Assembly (NCBI RefSeq): GCF_963675815.1
Contig: NZ_OY776574.1
Location: 552,001 to 616,000 of the forward strand
From: an uncultured Desulfuromusa sp.
GTDB lineage: Bacteria > Desulfobacterota > Desulfuromonadia > Desulfuromonadales > Geopsychrobacteraceae
Length of the DNA stretch: 64,000 nucleotides
Direction of reading: 5' to 3'
Shown: positions 45,440-54,018 of the stretch, one piece after another
Layout: each line of letters starts with the position of its first letter
How positions within the stretch are numbered: position 1 is the stretch's first letter
Notes under the pieces: generated by a model
Told to the model about the DNA's origin: nothing
The model's input: only the letters and a program-made list of their open reading frames with translations
Database searches by the model: none
Position numbers and translations under genes: made by a program

Positions 45440-46758
45440 GCTTTTTCCCTCTCGTTCAATTCGAGTTCTGACTGAGTGGTCATTTCACCGAGGTTATGAA
45501 TAGAATCAGTCTCAGAAGGCTGGTCCGAGCTTGCCTCCTGTAAAACCCTCCATCTATTCTTCGCAAGTTTGACAAAGTATCCGCCGGCGGCAAACAAAAC
45601 CACAGGCAAGCCCCATGAAATCAATGACCCCGGCAACCACTGACGACCGAATAATAGAACAGGGGGCCACTCCCCGCCGCCGGACATCTGGGCAAGCATC
45701 TGATAATCCTGGGAAAGGATCCGCTGCATCATTTCGACGGTAAAAACCGTCCCCATGGTCAACAAGAATGTCGCTATGCATGAGAGCAACAGAACCGGCC
45801 AAAGAAGTAATGCTGAATATTTACGTAAATTTGCAGTCAGCATCATCACTAATCCAGCGATACCAGTCGGCATGAACATCATCACCAGAACAAAAATGAT
45901 TCCCTTATACAACAGCCAGTTACGGGTCAAGTCAGAAGCAGCATTGCCGAAAAAAGTCATAACGGCTGCCCCCAGGATGGGGCCGAGGAAAACATTAACG
46001 CCACCGATGTAGGTATTAAGAACAACTTCTGACGAAAGGTGCATGTCAAAGATAGCGTAGTTGCTGGCTTCTATACTGATGGCCTGCAAACCGCCGGCGA
46101 TACCGGTCAGCATTGCAGACAGAGCAAAGGTTAATGTCCCTAGATGGTGGACGTTATAGCCAAGAAAGCTCAGGCGGTGAGAGTTCTCCCGTAAAGCCAA
46201 GACCAATCGTCCATAAGGAGTCAAGGTAATATAATACTGCAGGCCAATGGCTCCAAGAACCCACACCAGCGTCAGGTAGTAGACGTGAATGTCGCTGCCG
46301 AAACTCAATCCGAGAGCCGGATAGCGCATACCGGACAGACCCGCTTCCCCGCCGAACAAACTTCTTAAATGCGGAGCCATGGTATGCAGTAACTCGGCAA
46401 GCGCCAGAGTAATCATCGAAAAATAGACCCCGGTCCGCTTGGTGGAAAACCAGCCGGCAACCAAACCGCTCAGAAACCCGACACAGGCTCCGGCGAGAGG
46501 CAGAAGTGGTGTTGGCAACAGGCTTTCCTGCCCCATGATTCCCATCGCATGCAAAGTCGCAAATGCCCCGATACCGAAATAGGCAGCGTGTCCGAAGGAG
46601 AGCATTCCCGCCTGGCCACAGAGCAAGTTGAAAGCACAGGCAAACAGCGCAGCAATCAACATCTGGTTGACGGCATTAACCAGCGAATGAGACAGAATTG
46701 CCGGCAAAACAAACAGCAGAACAATGGCCGCCAAAATTAGAAAACGCGAGTGCTTCAT
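45436..46758 (-). CDS. livM: Liv-type ABC permease LivM with C-terminal extension
   Basis: A 440-residue permease with about eight core membrane segments and the conserved FGHAAYFGIGAF and YGRLVLALRENSHRLSFLGYN motifs. The LivM core ends near residue 315. A further stretch of about 125 residues adds two to three hydrophobic segments and a polar tail (SSDQPSETDS). Typical LivM proteins are 320-360 residues long, so the tail is unusual. It is three bases from livH and overlaps livG. Confidence 0.88.
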   Translation of the reverse strand: MKHSRFLILAAIVLLFVLPAILSHSLVNAVNQMLIAALFACAFNLLCGQAGMLSFGHAAYFGIGAFATLHAMGIMGQESLLPTPLLPLAGACVGFLSGLVAGWFSTKRTGVYFSMITLALAELLHTMAPHLRSLFGGEAGLSGMRYPALGLSFGSDIHVYYLTLVWVLGAIGLQYYITLTPYGRLVLALRENSHRLSFLGYNVHHLGTLTFALSAMLTGIAGGLQAISIEASNYAIFDMHLSSEVVLNTYIGGVNVFLGPILGAAVMTFFGNAASDLTRNWLLYKGIIFVLVMMFMPTGIAGLVMMLTANLRKYSALLLWPVLLLSCIATFLLTMGTVFTVEMMQRILSQDYQMLAQMSGGGEWPPVLLFGRQWLPGSLISWGLPVVLFAAGGYFVKLAKNRWRVLQEASSDQPSETDSIHNLGEMTTQSELELNEREKA

Positions 46759-46761
46759 TAT

Positions 46762-47703
46762 CTAACCCTTCTCCCCCAAAAGCCCGGAAGGACGGACCAG
46801 CAGAATTATCAACATCAGTGCAAACGGAATTGTTGCCGACAAACTGGAAACCTTGAGTTCCATCAGACCGCCAATACCTTGTGCCCACTCACCCGCGCCG
46901 AAAAAGGCGAAAAGGTCGACCAGACTGAGGTCAATACCGACAGCAAAAGATGAACTAAGACCGATGATGAGCGAAGCGAGCATTGCCCCTTCAAGCGACC
47001 CGAGTCCACCGACAACCACAACGACAAAGACGATGACACCAAGTTCCAGAGCCATATTCGGATTCGTCGTGTAAAATGCTCCGGCAACGGCACCAGCAAG
47101 ACCCGCGAGGGCAGCACCGACACCGAAGACCCCCATAAACACCAGCGGAACGTTATGTCCGAGGGCTTCGGCCATGCGTGGCCTATAGATTGCGGAACGC
47201 ACCACAATTCCGACCCTGGTACGGCTCAATAACAGGTAGACAAGCAAAAACATTCCCAGCGAAACTCCACCCATCAACAGTCTGTAGACTGGGTAATCGG
47301 TCCCGAAAATCTGGAAAGCGGAAAAATGCAGCGATTCCGGCACGCGGTAATCGGTCGGATAATTGCCATAAAACAGTTTGATCAATTCGGCAATGATGTA
47401 CGAGAGACCGAAAGTCAGCAATAATTCGTGCGCATGGCCATAACGATGCACGCGACGTAAAAAATATCGCTCAACAACAATCCCGACTCCTCCGGCCAAT
47501 ACCGTTGCCAGGACAATAGCCGGCCAGAAACTGATATATTTTTGAAGGGTATAGGCGAAATAAGCGCCAAGCATGTAAAAAGAGGTGTGGGCAAAATTCA
47601 AGACACCCATCATTCCAAAAATAAGTGTCAACCCTGCTGAAACCATAAACAGCAACAAACCATAAACAGTTCCGTTCAACAGCGATATCGTGAAATATTC
47701 CAT
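46762..47703 (-). CDS. livH: Liv-type ABC permease LivH
   Basis: A 313-residue permease with about eight membrane segments and the characteristic GLTLIFGMMGVLNFAHTSFYMLG N-terminal region (motif at about 24-46). ATG 47703 lies eight bases after GGAG; the frame opens to 47721. It follows livK by 76 bases, with a strong hairpin between them. Confidence 0.9.
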   Translation of the reverse strand: MEYFTISLLNGTVYGLLLFMVSAGLTLIFGMMGVLNFAHTSFYMLGAYFAYTLQKYISFWPAIVLATVLAGGVGIVVERYFLRRVHRYGHAHELLLTFGLSYIIAELIKLFYGNYPTDYRVPESLHFSAFQIFGTDYPVYRLLMGGVSLGMFLLVYLLLSRTRVGIVVRSAIYRPRMAEALGHNVPLVFMGVFGVGAALAGLAGAVAGAFYTTNPNMALELGVIVFVVVVVGGLGSLEGAMLASLIIGLSSSFAVGIDLSLVDLFAFFGAGEWAQGIGGLMELKVSSLSATIPFALMLIILLVRPSGLLGEKG

Positions 47704-47740
47704 CAAAATTTCTCCGGACATCCCCCCTGGTCTGATGACT

Positions 47741-47770
47741 AAAGTGCCGGCCTTTCGGGGCCGGCACTTT
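47741..47770 (-). promoter_or_regulatory. Hairpin between livK and livH
   Basis: AAAGTGCCGGCC (47741-47752) pairs with GGCCGGCACTTT (47759-47770) around a six-base loop. No long T-run follows on the minus strand, so it probably attenuates or stabilises mRNA, favouring the binding protein livK over downstream permeases. Confidence 0.7.
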
Positions 47771-47779
47771 GTTGCAGCA

Positions 47780-49042
47780 TTAGTCTATACGCACAATCTT
47801 GGTACCGGCCTGAACCGGGGCGGCAGCTTCTTCCGCTGTCATGATCTTGATAGGCCTGTATCCCATATCAGTCCCATCCATTTTATATTTGACGTCTTTC
47901 GAGACTTCTGAAACAACCATCGGCAGCAAGACCTGATGGTCTTCGGTACGAATACTGATTTTCCCCAAAGGAGTGTGATAGGTCGCTTTTTCCATCGCCA
48001 GAACAAGCTTGTTAATGTTCATTTTGCCATCTTCAGCCGGGACATTTTTAAGTGCCTCACCCAAAAGACCAATTCCCATAACAGTATGAGGCTCAACATA
48101 GGAGGGATAATGACCTGTTTTTATCTTGTAATCTTCGCCAAAAGCGGCACCCTCTTCCCCGGTAGACTCAAGGCTGAAGTCATGGGCAATAAAATGACCA
48201 AGAGCCGTATCGCCTGCATTTGCAAGGTTTCCGGGCTGATCCAAAAAGGCAGTACCAAAGCGCACTTGAAGACCGGCATCGTTAGCAGCCTTCATTAACA
48301 GCAGCAGGTCGTTTGACCAGTTACCGGTAATCACGGTATTAGCATTGACCGACTTGATTTTGGCAACATACGGTGAGAAATCTTGAATCTTATTAACATC
48401 GTGCAACGTCTTTCCAACCACCTCGTATCCAAGAGAGGCTGACTTGTCCACTATTGTTTTTTCCACGTCCATACCCCATGAATAGTTCTGGTTCATCGAG
48501 TATACGCGCTTGCCTAGAATGCCCTTTTCTTTCATGGCCTCAATCACAGCACCGATACGAATTTCGGCGTTAGGGGAAATCCGAAACATATGGAAATGAG
48601 CTTTTGAACCCGTCAATTCCATAGCCTCAGCGCCTACATTCATATAAAGAACTTCTTTGCCCGGGTTCCGCAGGTTGAATTTTCGGATGTCTTCTGTCAC
48701 CTGACCACCGACTGCTGACGATGCGCCTTGAAAAATTATCTGAGCGCCATCCGCAATTGCAGCCTTAACCTTCTCAGAAGCACCAGCGACTCCGCCCTGA
48801 TTGTCGTACTCCAGCAGCTGAATAGACCCTCCGTTCCAGCCTCCATCCGCATTAATTTTATCAATCCCGTAACGAACAGCCGATCGGTAGAGCAAACCGG
48901 TTGAGGCCTGAGGGCCTGACAAAGTTTCAACCACGGCCACCTTAAGTGGTGCGGCAAAAACTGTAGCTGCCATGAGCAAGCAACCCAGCGACAAAACCAA
49001 AACGATAAAACTCCTTTTGAATACAGACATCTTTGTCAACAT
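47780..49042 (-). CDS. livK: Liv-type periplasmic substrate-binding protein
   Basis: A 420-residue type-1 periplasmic binding protein with a signal peptide ending near residue 31 (VFAAPLKVAVVETLSG). The family binds amino acids, amides or aromatic and cyclic acids. Strong ribosome site GAGGAG before ATG 49042. It is the first gene of the leftward operon, with a promoter and a palindromic operator in the 290-base gap to the divergent gntR gene. The ligand is the key unknown of the locus. Confidence 0.9.
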   Translation of the reverse strand: MLTKMSVFKRSFIVLVLSLGCLLMAATVFAAPLKVAVVETLSGPQASTGLLYRSAVRYGIDKINADGGWNGGSIQLLEYDNQGGVAGASEKVKAAIADGAQIIFQGASSAVGGQVTEDIRKFNLRNPGKEVLYMNVGAEAMELTGSKAHFHMFRISPNAEIRIGAVIEAMKEKGILGKRVYSMNQNYSWGMDVEKTIVDKSASLGYEVVGKTLHDVNKIQDFSPYVAKIKSVNANTVITGNWSNDLLLLMKAANDAGLQVRFGTAFLDQPGNLANAGDTALGHFIAHDFSLESTGEEGAAFGEDYKIKTGHYPSYVEPHTVMGIGLLGEALKNVPAEDGKMNINKLVLAMEKATYHTPLGKISIRTEDHQVLLPMVVSEVSKDVKYKMDGTDMGYRPIKIMTAEEAAAPVQAGTKIVRID

Positions 49043-49119
49043 CTTTTTCTCCTCACGTTAGATGATTTACATCAGAACCTAGCAATACCGCCTGTTTTAG
49101 CGATCAAGAGCCTGTTGTT

Positions 49120-49171
49120 TGGTCATATGATGACTTGACAAATTAATAGTACGATGTTTTATTAATGTCAA
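49120..49171. promoter_or_regulatory. livK promoter, palindromic operator and opposing promoter in one inverted repeat
   Basis: Minus strand: TTGACA (49171-49166), 17 bases, TATTAA (49148-49143) form the livK promoter. The palindrome GTCAT-ATG-ATGAC (49122-49134) sits right at its predicted start. Plus strand: TTGACA (49135-49140), 17 bases, TTTATT (49158-49163) may start gntR transcription. GACTTGACA and TGTCAAGTC lie in the two arms of an inverted repeat, so the -35 boxes face each other. The 17-base operator matches the one at 41512 except for one base. Confidence 0.6.
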
Positions 49172-49352
49172 GTCTTTATTGTTTTTTTTTTTACAGGTGT
49201 TTTATAACTTTATTTTGTTGTCGCGACATAGGGCAAATTCATTCGTTCCACCCCTCGACAGCCACTTTTTATTTGTTGATTTTATTGTCCTTGTGTAAAG
49301 TCCAATAAGCTGATTTTGAAAAGTACCAACATTGTGCAAAAAAGGAAATGAT

Positions 49353-50078
49353 GTGACCATAGAATCAAAAAAACGACTCAAACGACACCCAACTCTTTCC
49401 GACGAAGTTGCCAAAAGCATCTCTGATGCAATCAGGGATAGAAAATACCAGCCGGGAGAAAGACTGCCCAACGAAAATTCTCTGTGTGAAATGTATGGCG
49501 TCAGCAGGCCGGTTCTTCGTGAAGCTATTTCAATGCTTAAATATGAAGGGCTTCTTATCCCTCAGCAGGGCCGAGGAGTATTTGTTAGTGACAAAGGGCA
49601 CATTCCCTCCCTTCGAATGGAAGCACCGGACTTCAGAAACAAACAACAAGTGCTGCAAATCCTCGAGCTCCTCCTTGCTGTAGAAGTTTACTATACCGGT
49701 CTCGCAGCTGAGCACCGATCAGAAGAACAACTACAAGCAATAAAAAAAGCCCTTGATGAGTTGACAGAAGCTATCTCAAAAGGTGAGGTTGGTAGTGAAG
49801 AAGACCTTGTTTTTCACAGGGAAATCGTTAAGGCAACAAACAATCCTTACTTTGAAGCCATAGCTCACTTCTTTGAAGAAAACATGCGTCATGCCATCAG
49901 AACAGCTCGAAAACATTCGTCGCAGTTTAAAATATTCGACATGGACGTCATTAAGGAGCATCAGTCTATTTTCAAAGCAATCGAAGAAAAAAATGTGGAA
50001 AAAGCTCACGAAGCAGCAGAAAACCACCTGAAAAATGCTGCTATCCGTCTGACCTCATGGGAAAATTTGCATCGCTGA
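49353..50078 (+). CDS. GntR-family (FadR-type) transcriptional regulator
   Basis: About 241 residues: N-terminal winged helix (residues 10-70, MYGVSRPVLREAISMLKYEGLL) and a helical C-terminal FCD domain with metal-binding histidines (VFHREIV, EHQSIF and NHL). GTG 49353 lies six bases after AAGGA; the frame opens to a TTG at 49332. It is divergent from livK and the likely binder of the TGGTCATAT-type operators. The effector would be the transported substrate or a pathway intermediate. Confidence 0.88.
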   Translation: MTIESKKRLKRHPTLSDEVAKSISDAIRDRKYQPGERLPNENSLCEMYGVSRPVLREAISMLKYEGLLIPQQGRGVFVSDKGHIPSLRMEAPDFRNKQQVLQILELLLAVEVYYTGLAAEHRSEEQLQAIKKALDELTEAISKGEVGSEEDLVFHREIVKATNNPYFEAIAHFFEENMRHAIRTARKHSSQFKIFDMDVIKEHQSIFKAIEEKNVEKAHEAAENHLKNAAIRLTSWENLHR

Positions 50079-50156
50079 CAAAACTAGACTCTTCAGCCGC
50101 CGGAAAAAAACAGTCATCCATAAAAAGACTTATTCCATTTTTCCCTTAGAGAAAAC

Positions 50157-50203
50157 AAAAAGGCCCCAACCCTTTATTAACATTAGGATTGAGGCCTTTT
50201 TTT
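50157..50203. terminator. Bidirectional terminator between gntR and ssb
   Basis: AAAAAGGCC (50157-50165) and GGCCTTTTT (50193-50201) form a long imperfect hairpin with T-runs on both strands, between the convergent stops of gntR and ssb. Confidence 0.85.
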
Positions 50204-50224
50204 ACAAAACAGCAAAAAGGTAGG

Positions 50225-50716
50225 TCAGAACGGAATTTCATCATCAGGATTAAAAACCGGCTCTTCAAAACTGCTTTCTTGCGGTTTCCCCGAAGAGGTG
50301 TTCTGAACCCCTTGGTTATAGGATTGGCCGCCGCCAGAACGACTCGATCCCTGAGATCCCTGATTATAGCCTTGACCACCACCTTGATTATCATCACGGC
50401 TGCCCAGCATTTGCATCTGATCAGCAACAATTTCAGTAATATAACGCTTGTTCCCGTCACGATCATCATAAGAGCGGGTCTGTATCCGGCCTTCGATATA
50501 AACCTGTTTTCCTTTGTGCAGAAACTTGCCACAAATTTCAGCCAACTGCCGCCAGGCAACGATATTATGCCATTCGGTCTGCTTGTTCCCTTCCTTATCT
50601 TTAAAGGGGTTTGTCGTTGCCAACGAGAAAGTCGCAACCGCCGCGCCGGACGGGGTATAGCGCAGTTCGGGATCCTTCCCCAGGTTTCCGACTAGAATGA
50701 CTTTATTAACAGACAT
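50225..50716 (-). CDS. ssb: Single-stranded DNA-binding protein
   Basis: A 163-residue SSB. The OB fold (MSVNKVILVGNLG to about residue 110) carries TEWHNIVAWRQLAEICGKFLHKG; a glycine/glutamine-rich linker leads to the DDEIPF tip used to recruit repair proteins. ATG 50716 lies six bases after AGGAG. Three imperfect 21-base repeats lie upstream. It is a single gene. Confidence 0.95.
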   Translation of the reverse strand: MSVNKVILVGNLGKDPELRYTPSGAAVATFSLATTNPFKDKEGNKQTEWHNIVAWRQLAEICGKFLHKGKQVYIEGRIQTRSYDDRDGNKRYITEIVADQMQMLGSRDDNQGGGQGYNQGSQGSSRSGGGQSYNQGVQNTSSGKPQESSFEEPVFNPDDEIPF

Positions 50717-50745
50717 GCACACCTCCTGTTGTGCGAAATGACAAA

Positions 50746-50807
50746 AGTGATTGTCTATCGCCTATAAGTGGTTATCACTCGCCTAAAGTTTGTGTCACTG
50801 GACAAAC
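50746..50807. repeat. Tandem imperfect 21-bp repeats upstream of ssb
   Basis: 50746-50766 and 50767-50787 share 16 of 21 bases (AGTG-TT-TC--TCGCCTA-A pattern). A third, weaker copy starts at 50787. They lie upstream of ssb, in the 50717-51064 gap. They could be tandem regulator sites; the rest of the gap shows nothing recognised. Confidence 0.4.
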
Positions 50808-51064
50808 TGCAAACCGGTACGTAATTGAAAGTCCAAAAGACATCTGAGCGGCAAAGTGGGTTGAATGAAATTGAGTTGGCTATACTACACGATTAAGAAT
50901 AACACGGAAACAGCAAATAGATTTATTACGGATAAAGTGAACTTACAGCCATTTTCTCGTTGAAGAGCCTTTTTATATGAAGCATCTTCCCGCCCGGATA
51001 ATAGACCAGACGTTCAGAAAAAAATGTGATGGTTGGTGACTTGTCTTGCTCAGTTTTTTTAGAT

Positions 51065-52564
51065 TCAAAACTTCTCCGGTCCCGTGATGATTCTTTTCCC
51101 AGAGGCGTCAGCAATACCACGCAGCATGCCGGTAAAAACATAGTGATGAAACGGCATGACTGCATACCAGTAAAGGATACCGAGGAGACCACGAGGCAAA
51201 AAACTTGCTATCTGCTGTAGCTCAGTATGTTGATCATCAAGTTGAACCAGCCGGAACATCAGTGCCGCTTTGCCGGGCAGTTTCATTTCCGCTGAGAGCA
51301 TCAGCACACCCGGTTTATTCACGGCAACCACACGCCAGAAATCAATCGCATCTCCAGGATAAACTTCATCGTCATTCCGCCTCCCGCGGCAGAGACCGAC
51401 CCCCCCACAAACACGGTCCATCAGCCCACGGATTTTCCATAGCCAGTTGGCGTAATAATAACCAACCTGTCCGCCGATAGAGCTGACAGCAGGCCAGATA
51501 TCGCCCCTCTCAGACTCCAGAACAATTTTCCGAGAATCAGTATACAGACTTCCGCCTGCCCAGGACGGGTCGCCGGGAATGCTCCACTCTGCTGGAGGAA
51601 TTGCGCCGGAATCAGTCCATGAAGTTTCCACCCGGTGTTGTTTCAGGCGATCAAGAGCCAGACGAATTGACTTCCGACAATCAAAAAGTTCCTGAGGTAA
51701 CAGAGTCGTAATCCGATTTTCACGGCAAACCACCGGATTACACAAACCTTCAGCCAGAGGTCTGGCAATTGCGGCCGGAACCGGGGTCACCAGATGGATC
51801 CAGTAGGAACTGAGCCGTGGTGTTAAAACCGGGACGGGAATAATCCAGCGCGTCGGCAAACCTGCTTCTTCAGCATACACTTGCATCAGCTGCCGATAAT
51901 TGATCACCTCCGGTTGACCAATATCAAAGGTATCGCCAACAACGTCCGGGTTTTCCAGACAGCCGACCAGATAGTGCAGAACATTGCGCACCCCAATTGG
52001 CTGACATGGGGTATCAACCCAACGCGGAGTGACCATAACTGGAAGCCGCTCAACCAGATAGCGAAGAATCTCGAAAGAAGCACTGCCGGAACCGATGATC
52101 ATTGCAGCACGTAAAATAGTGACTGGAACTGATCCCTGCCGTAATACATTGCCAACTTCTGTACGTGACCGCAGATGATGGCTGAGTTCACTCTCCTCCT
52201 CCCCTAAGCCACTCAAATAGACAATCTGCTCCAAATTTGCTTCTGCTGCCACAGCTGCCATGTTGCGGGCAGCGATACGGTCTGTGCGAGAAAAATCTTC
52301 AACACCAGGATTCATCGAGTGAACCAGATAATAGGCAGCGCGACACCCTGAAACCGCTTGAGCCAACGATTCAGAATCGAGGACATCCCCTTTGACGATG
52401 GTCAGGTTGGCATGCTGCGCCCAAGGGCGGTCCTTGAGTTTTTCCGGGGCACGGGCCAGAGCGACCACCGGATAACCCGCGTCCAGAAGTCGAGGAAGTA
52501 ACCGACCACCAATATATCCAGTAGCCCCGGCAACAAAGATCGGTTGAGATTTTTTATGCATCAT
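51065..52564 (-). CDS. SDR-fold oxidoreductase fused to DUF2867 domain
   Basis: A 499-residue protein. The N-terminal atypical SDR (about 1-310) has the ATGYIGGRLLPRLL cofactor site and YLVHSM. The C-terminal DUF2867 domain (about 320-495) has MFRLVQLDDQ and LGILYWYAVMPFHHYVF. ATG 52564 was chosen, five bases after AGGA, over TTG 52567. Homologues are commonly found in B12/light-regulator gene clusters; the reaction is unknown. It reads leftward with the PPOX and MerR genes. Confidence 0.85.
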   Translation of the reverse strand: MMHKKSQPIFVAGATGYIGGRLLPRLLDAGYPVVALARAPEKLKDRPWAQHANLTIVKGDVLDSESLAQAVSGCRAAYYLVHSMNPGVEDFSRTDRIAARNMAAVAAEANLEQIVYLSGLGEEESELSHHLRSRTEVGNVLRQGSVPVTILRAAMIIGSGSASFEILRYLVERLPVMVTPRWVDTPCQPIGVRNVLHYLVGCLENPDVVGDTFDIGQPEVINYRQLMQVYAEEAGLPTRWIIPVPVLTPRLSSYWIHLVTPVPAAIARPLAEGLCNPVVCRENRITTLLPQELFDCRKSIRLALDRLKQHRVETSWTDSGAIPPAEWSIPGDPSWAGGSLYTDSRKIVLESERGDIWPAVSSIGGQVGYYYANWLWKIRGLMDRVCGGVGLCRGRRNDDEVYPGDAIDFWRVVAVNKPGVLMLSAEMKLPGKAALMFRLVQLDDQHTELQQIASFLPRGLLGILYWYAVMPFHHYVFTGMLRGIADASGKRIITGPEKF

Positions 52565-52631
52565 CAAGGTCCTGTCCGCATATAAGAATTCGGTTTTTAT
52601 TTAAGCGCTGCAGTTCTCTTAGCTAGCTGGA

Positions 52632-53018
52632 TTAAGCAGGATCACTTCCAACCAATTTCAGCGCTTTTTCAATTTCGAAGTAGACGATAAACTTTGGCCC
52701 TTTAGCCAGATCATCTTCCGGCGATAGACAACGTCTGACCATCTTGCTGATCAGTTCCGGATCATCATCTTCACGAACCTTCTTTAAAAACAACCGAACC
52801 CCCTGATAGCCATGACTCTGATCCATAAACAAATAGACAGCGTACGGGTTTTCCAAAAGATTCTTGTGACTCAAGCGCTCCCGCATGATCATCGCAAGAG
52901 TACCATCATCAAGAACATGTGGGCGAGCGTAAATAGCAGCATCGACTCTGCCCGAAGAATCTGCAGTTGAAAGAATTCCGGTACCGTTTTGTGTATTAAA
53001 GTAATTCTTCAGATCCAT
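52632..53018 (-). CDS. Pyridoxamine 5'-phosphate-oxidase-fold flavin protein
   Basis: A 128-residue split-barrel protein of the PPOX superfamily, predicted to bind FMN or F420-type flavin (residues 14-110, TADSSGRVDAAIYARPHVL). AGAGAGG precedes the ATG. It lies between the MerR regulator and the SDR-DUF2867 gene, 22 bases from the former. Substrate and partner are unknown; a true pyridoxamine oxidase would be longer. Confidence 0.75.
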   Translation of the reverse strand: MDLKNYFNTQNGTGILSTADSSGRVDAAIYARPHVLDDGTLAMIMRERLSHKNLLENPYAVYLFMDQSHGYQGVRLFLKKVREDDDPELISKMVRRCLSPEDDLAKGPKFIVYFEIEKALKLVGSDPA

Positions 53019-53040
53019 ACGAGCCTCTCTTTCGTGGATT

Positions 53041-53922
53041 TTAATGAGCTGTTGGGAAAATTTTCTTGCTCAGACTTGGTATTTCTTTAAGCTCAGAGCA
53101 GATAAACAGATTTGCCATTTTGAATTTTTTACGCACAGCGTAACCACCCGCAATTAATTTCACCTGAGAAGGCAGATTATTTCTCAAGCTGGCCAGATCT
53201 TTTTTGGCCTCACTCGTCGAATAATGTGCGCTAAAAGAGATGGCAACTGCGTCGATACCGAGCTCTTCTACTAAGGAGGGAACCTCAGACAGGGGAATCT
53301 CTTCATTCAAAATAGTACAACTTATCCCCTGCTGTTTAAACAACAACGCTGACATCAGGAGTCCCAGTTTATGCCGTTCTCCACTGAGAGTTAAAAACAG
53401 CATTTGACGGCCAGGATTGTTAGGCTCCCCAATCTTTAACTGTTCCCTCAGCATAGCTTCTAATCGGTCAGAAACCAGATGTTCGCGTGCAATACTGATG
53501 ATATTATCTGTCCATCCTCGATCAAGAGCCTGAATAAGTGGCACAGCAATCTCATGAATAAATTTTTCCATTCCCAAATATTGAAGCTGTTGTTCTAATT
53601 CACGGTCAATCTCTTTTGGCCCAAGCTTTATGGTCAGATCCTGTGCAATTTCATCACTTGAGTCTCCAGGCATCTCCTTCTGCTGTAGCGACTGCCGTAA
53701 TTTTATGCGATCACCCGGGGACATTTTGTGGATTTTGCTTGGCCGCATCCCGAGAAGTTGCAAACTCTTGATAACTCGCAACTCTTCGACCTGATCCACG
53801 GGATAGCACCTATGGCCCCGACTGTCTCTCCCTGGCTTCGGAAAACCATAACGACGCTCCCAGACACGGAGCGTATCTACTCCGATGCCAACTTCCTGGC
53901 TGAGTTTTTGAATATTAATCAT
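53041..53922 (-). CDS. MerR-family regulator with B12-binding (CarH/LitR-like) domain
   Basis: A 293-residue regulator with an N-terminal MerR helix-turn-helix (1-70, VDTLRVWERRYGFP), a helical cap and a C-terminal cobalamin-binding domain. The W-x9-EH signature of adenosylcobalamin photoreceptors is present (Trp137, Glu147-His148), with ExHxxG at 182-187 (ERHKLG) where the lower-ligand histidine His184 sits. By homology the dark AdoCbl-bound tetramer represses and light releases it. Its ribosome site AGGA lies in a palindrome directly upstream. Confidence 0.85.
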   Translation of the reverse strand: MINIQKLSQEVGIGVDTLRVWERRYGFPKPGRDSRGHRCYPVDQVEELRVIKSLQLLGMRPSKIHKMSPGDRIKLRQSLQQKEMPGDSSDEIAQDLTIKLGPKEIDRELEQQLQYLGMEKFIHEIAVPLIQALDRGWTDNIISIAREHLVSDRLEAMLREQLKIGEPNNPGRQMLFLTLSGERHKLGLLMSALLFKQQGISCTILNEEIPLSEVPSLVEELGIDAVAISFSAHYSTSEAKKDLASLRNNLPSQVKLIAGGYAVRKKFKMANLFICSELKEIPSLSKKIFPTAH

Positions 53923-53923
53923 A

Positions 53924-53940
53924 TTTTGTCCTAGACAAAA
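53924..53940. promoter_or_regulatory. Palindrome at the merR start
   Basis: TTTTGTC (53924-53930), CTA, GACAAAA (53934-53940) is a perfect inverted repeat ending two bases from the merR ATG and overlapping a possible plus-strand -35 box (TAGACA at 53932, -10 TATTAT at 53956-53961). It is a good candidate for the autoregulatory operator controlling both directions. Confidence 0.5.
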
Positions 53941-54018
53941 GTTTAGTTACCTGTATATTATAATATAAAACTGATTTTATCAAGGCAAATCTACACAGAT
54001 CATGAAAGGATTTTTTCC

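Noticed and set aside
31537..49042. Genomic island or prophage
   Set aside because: No integrase, tRNA end, direct repeats or transposase were seen at either boundary.
50746..50807. CRISPR array or plasmid iterons
   Set aside because: Only two or three imperfect adjacent copies and no spacers, cas or rep gene.
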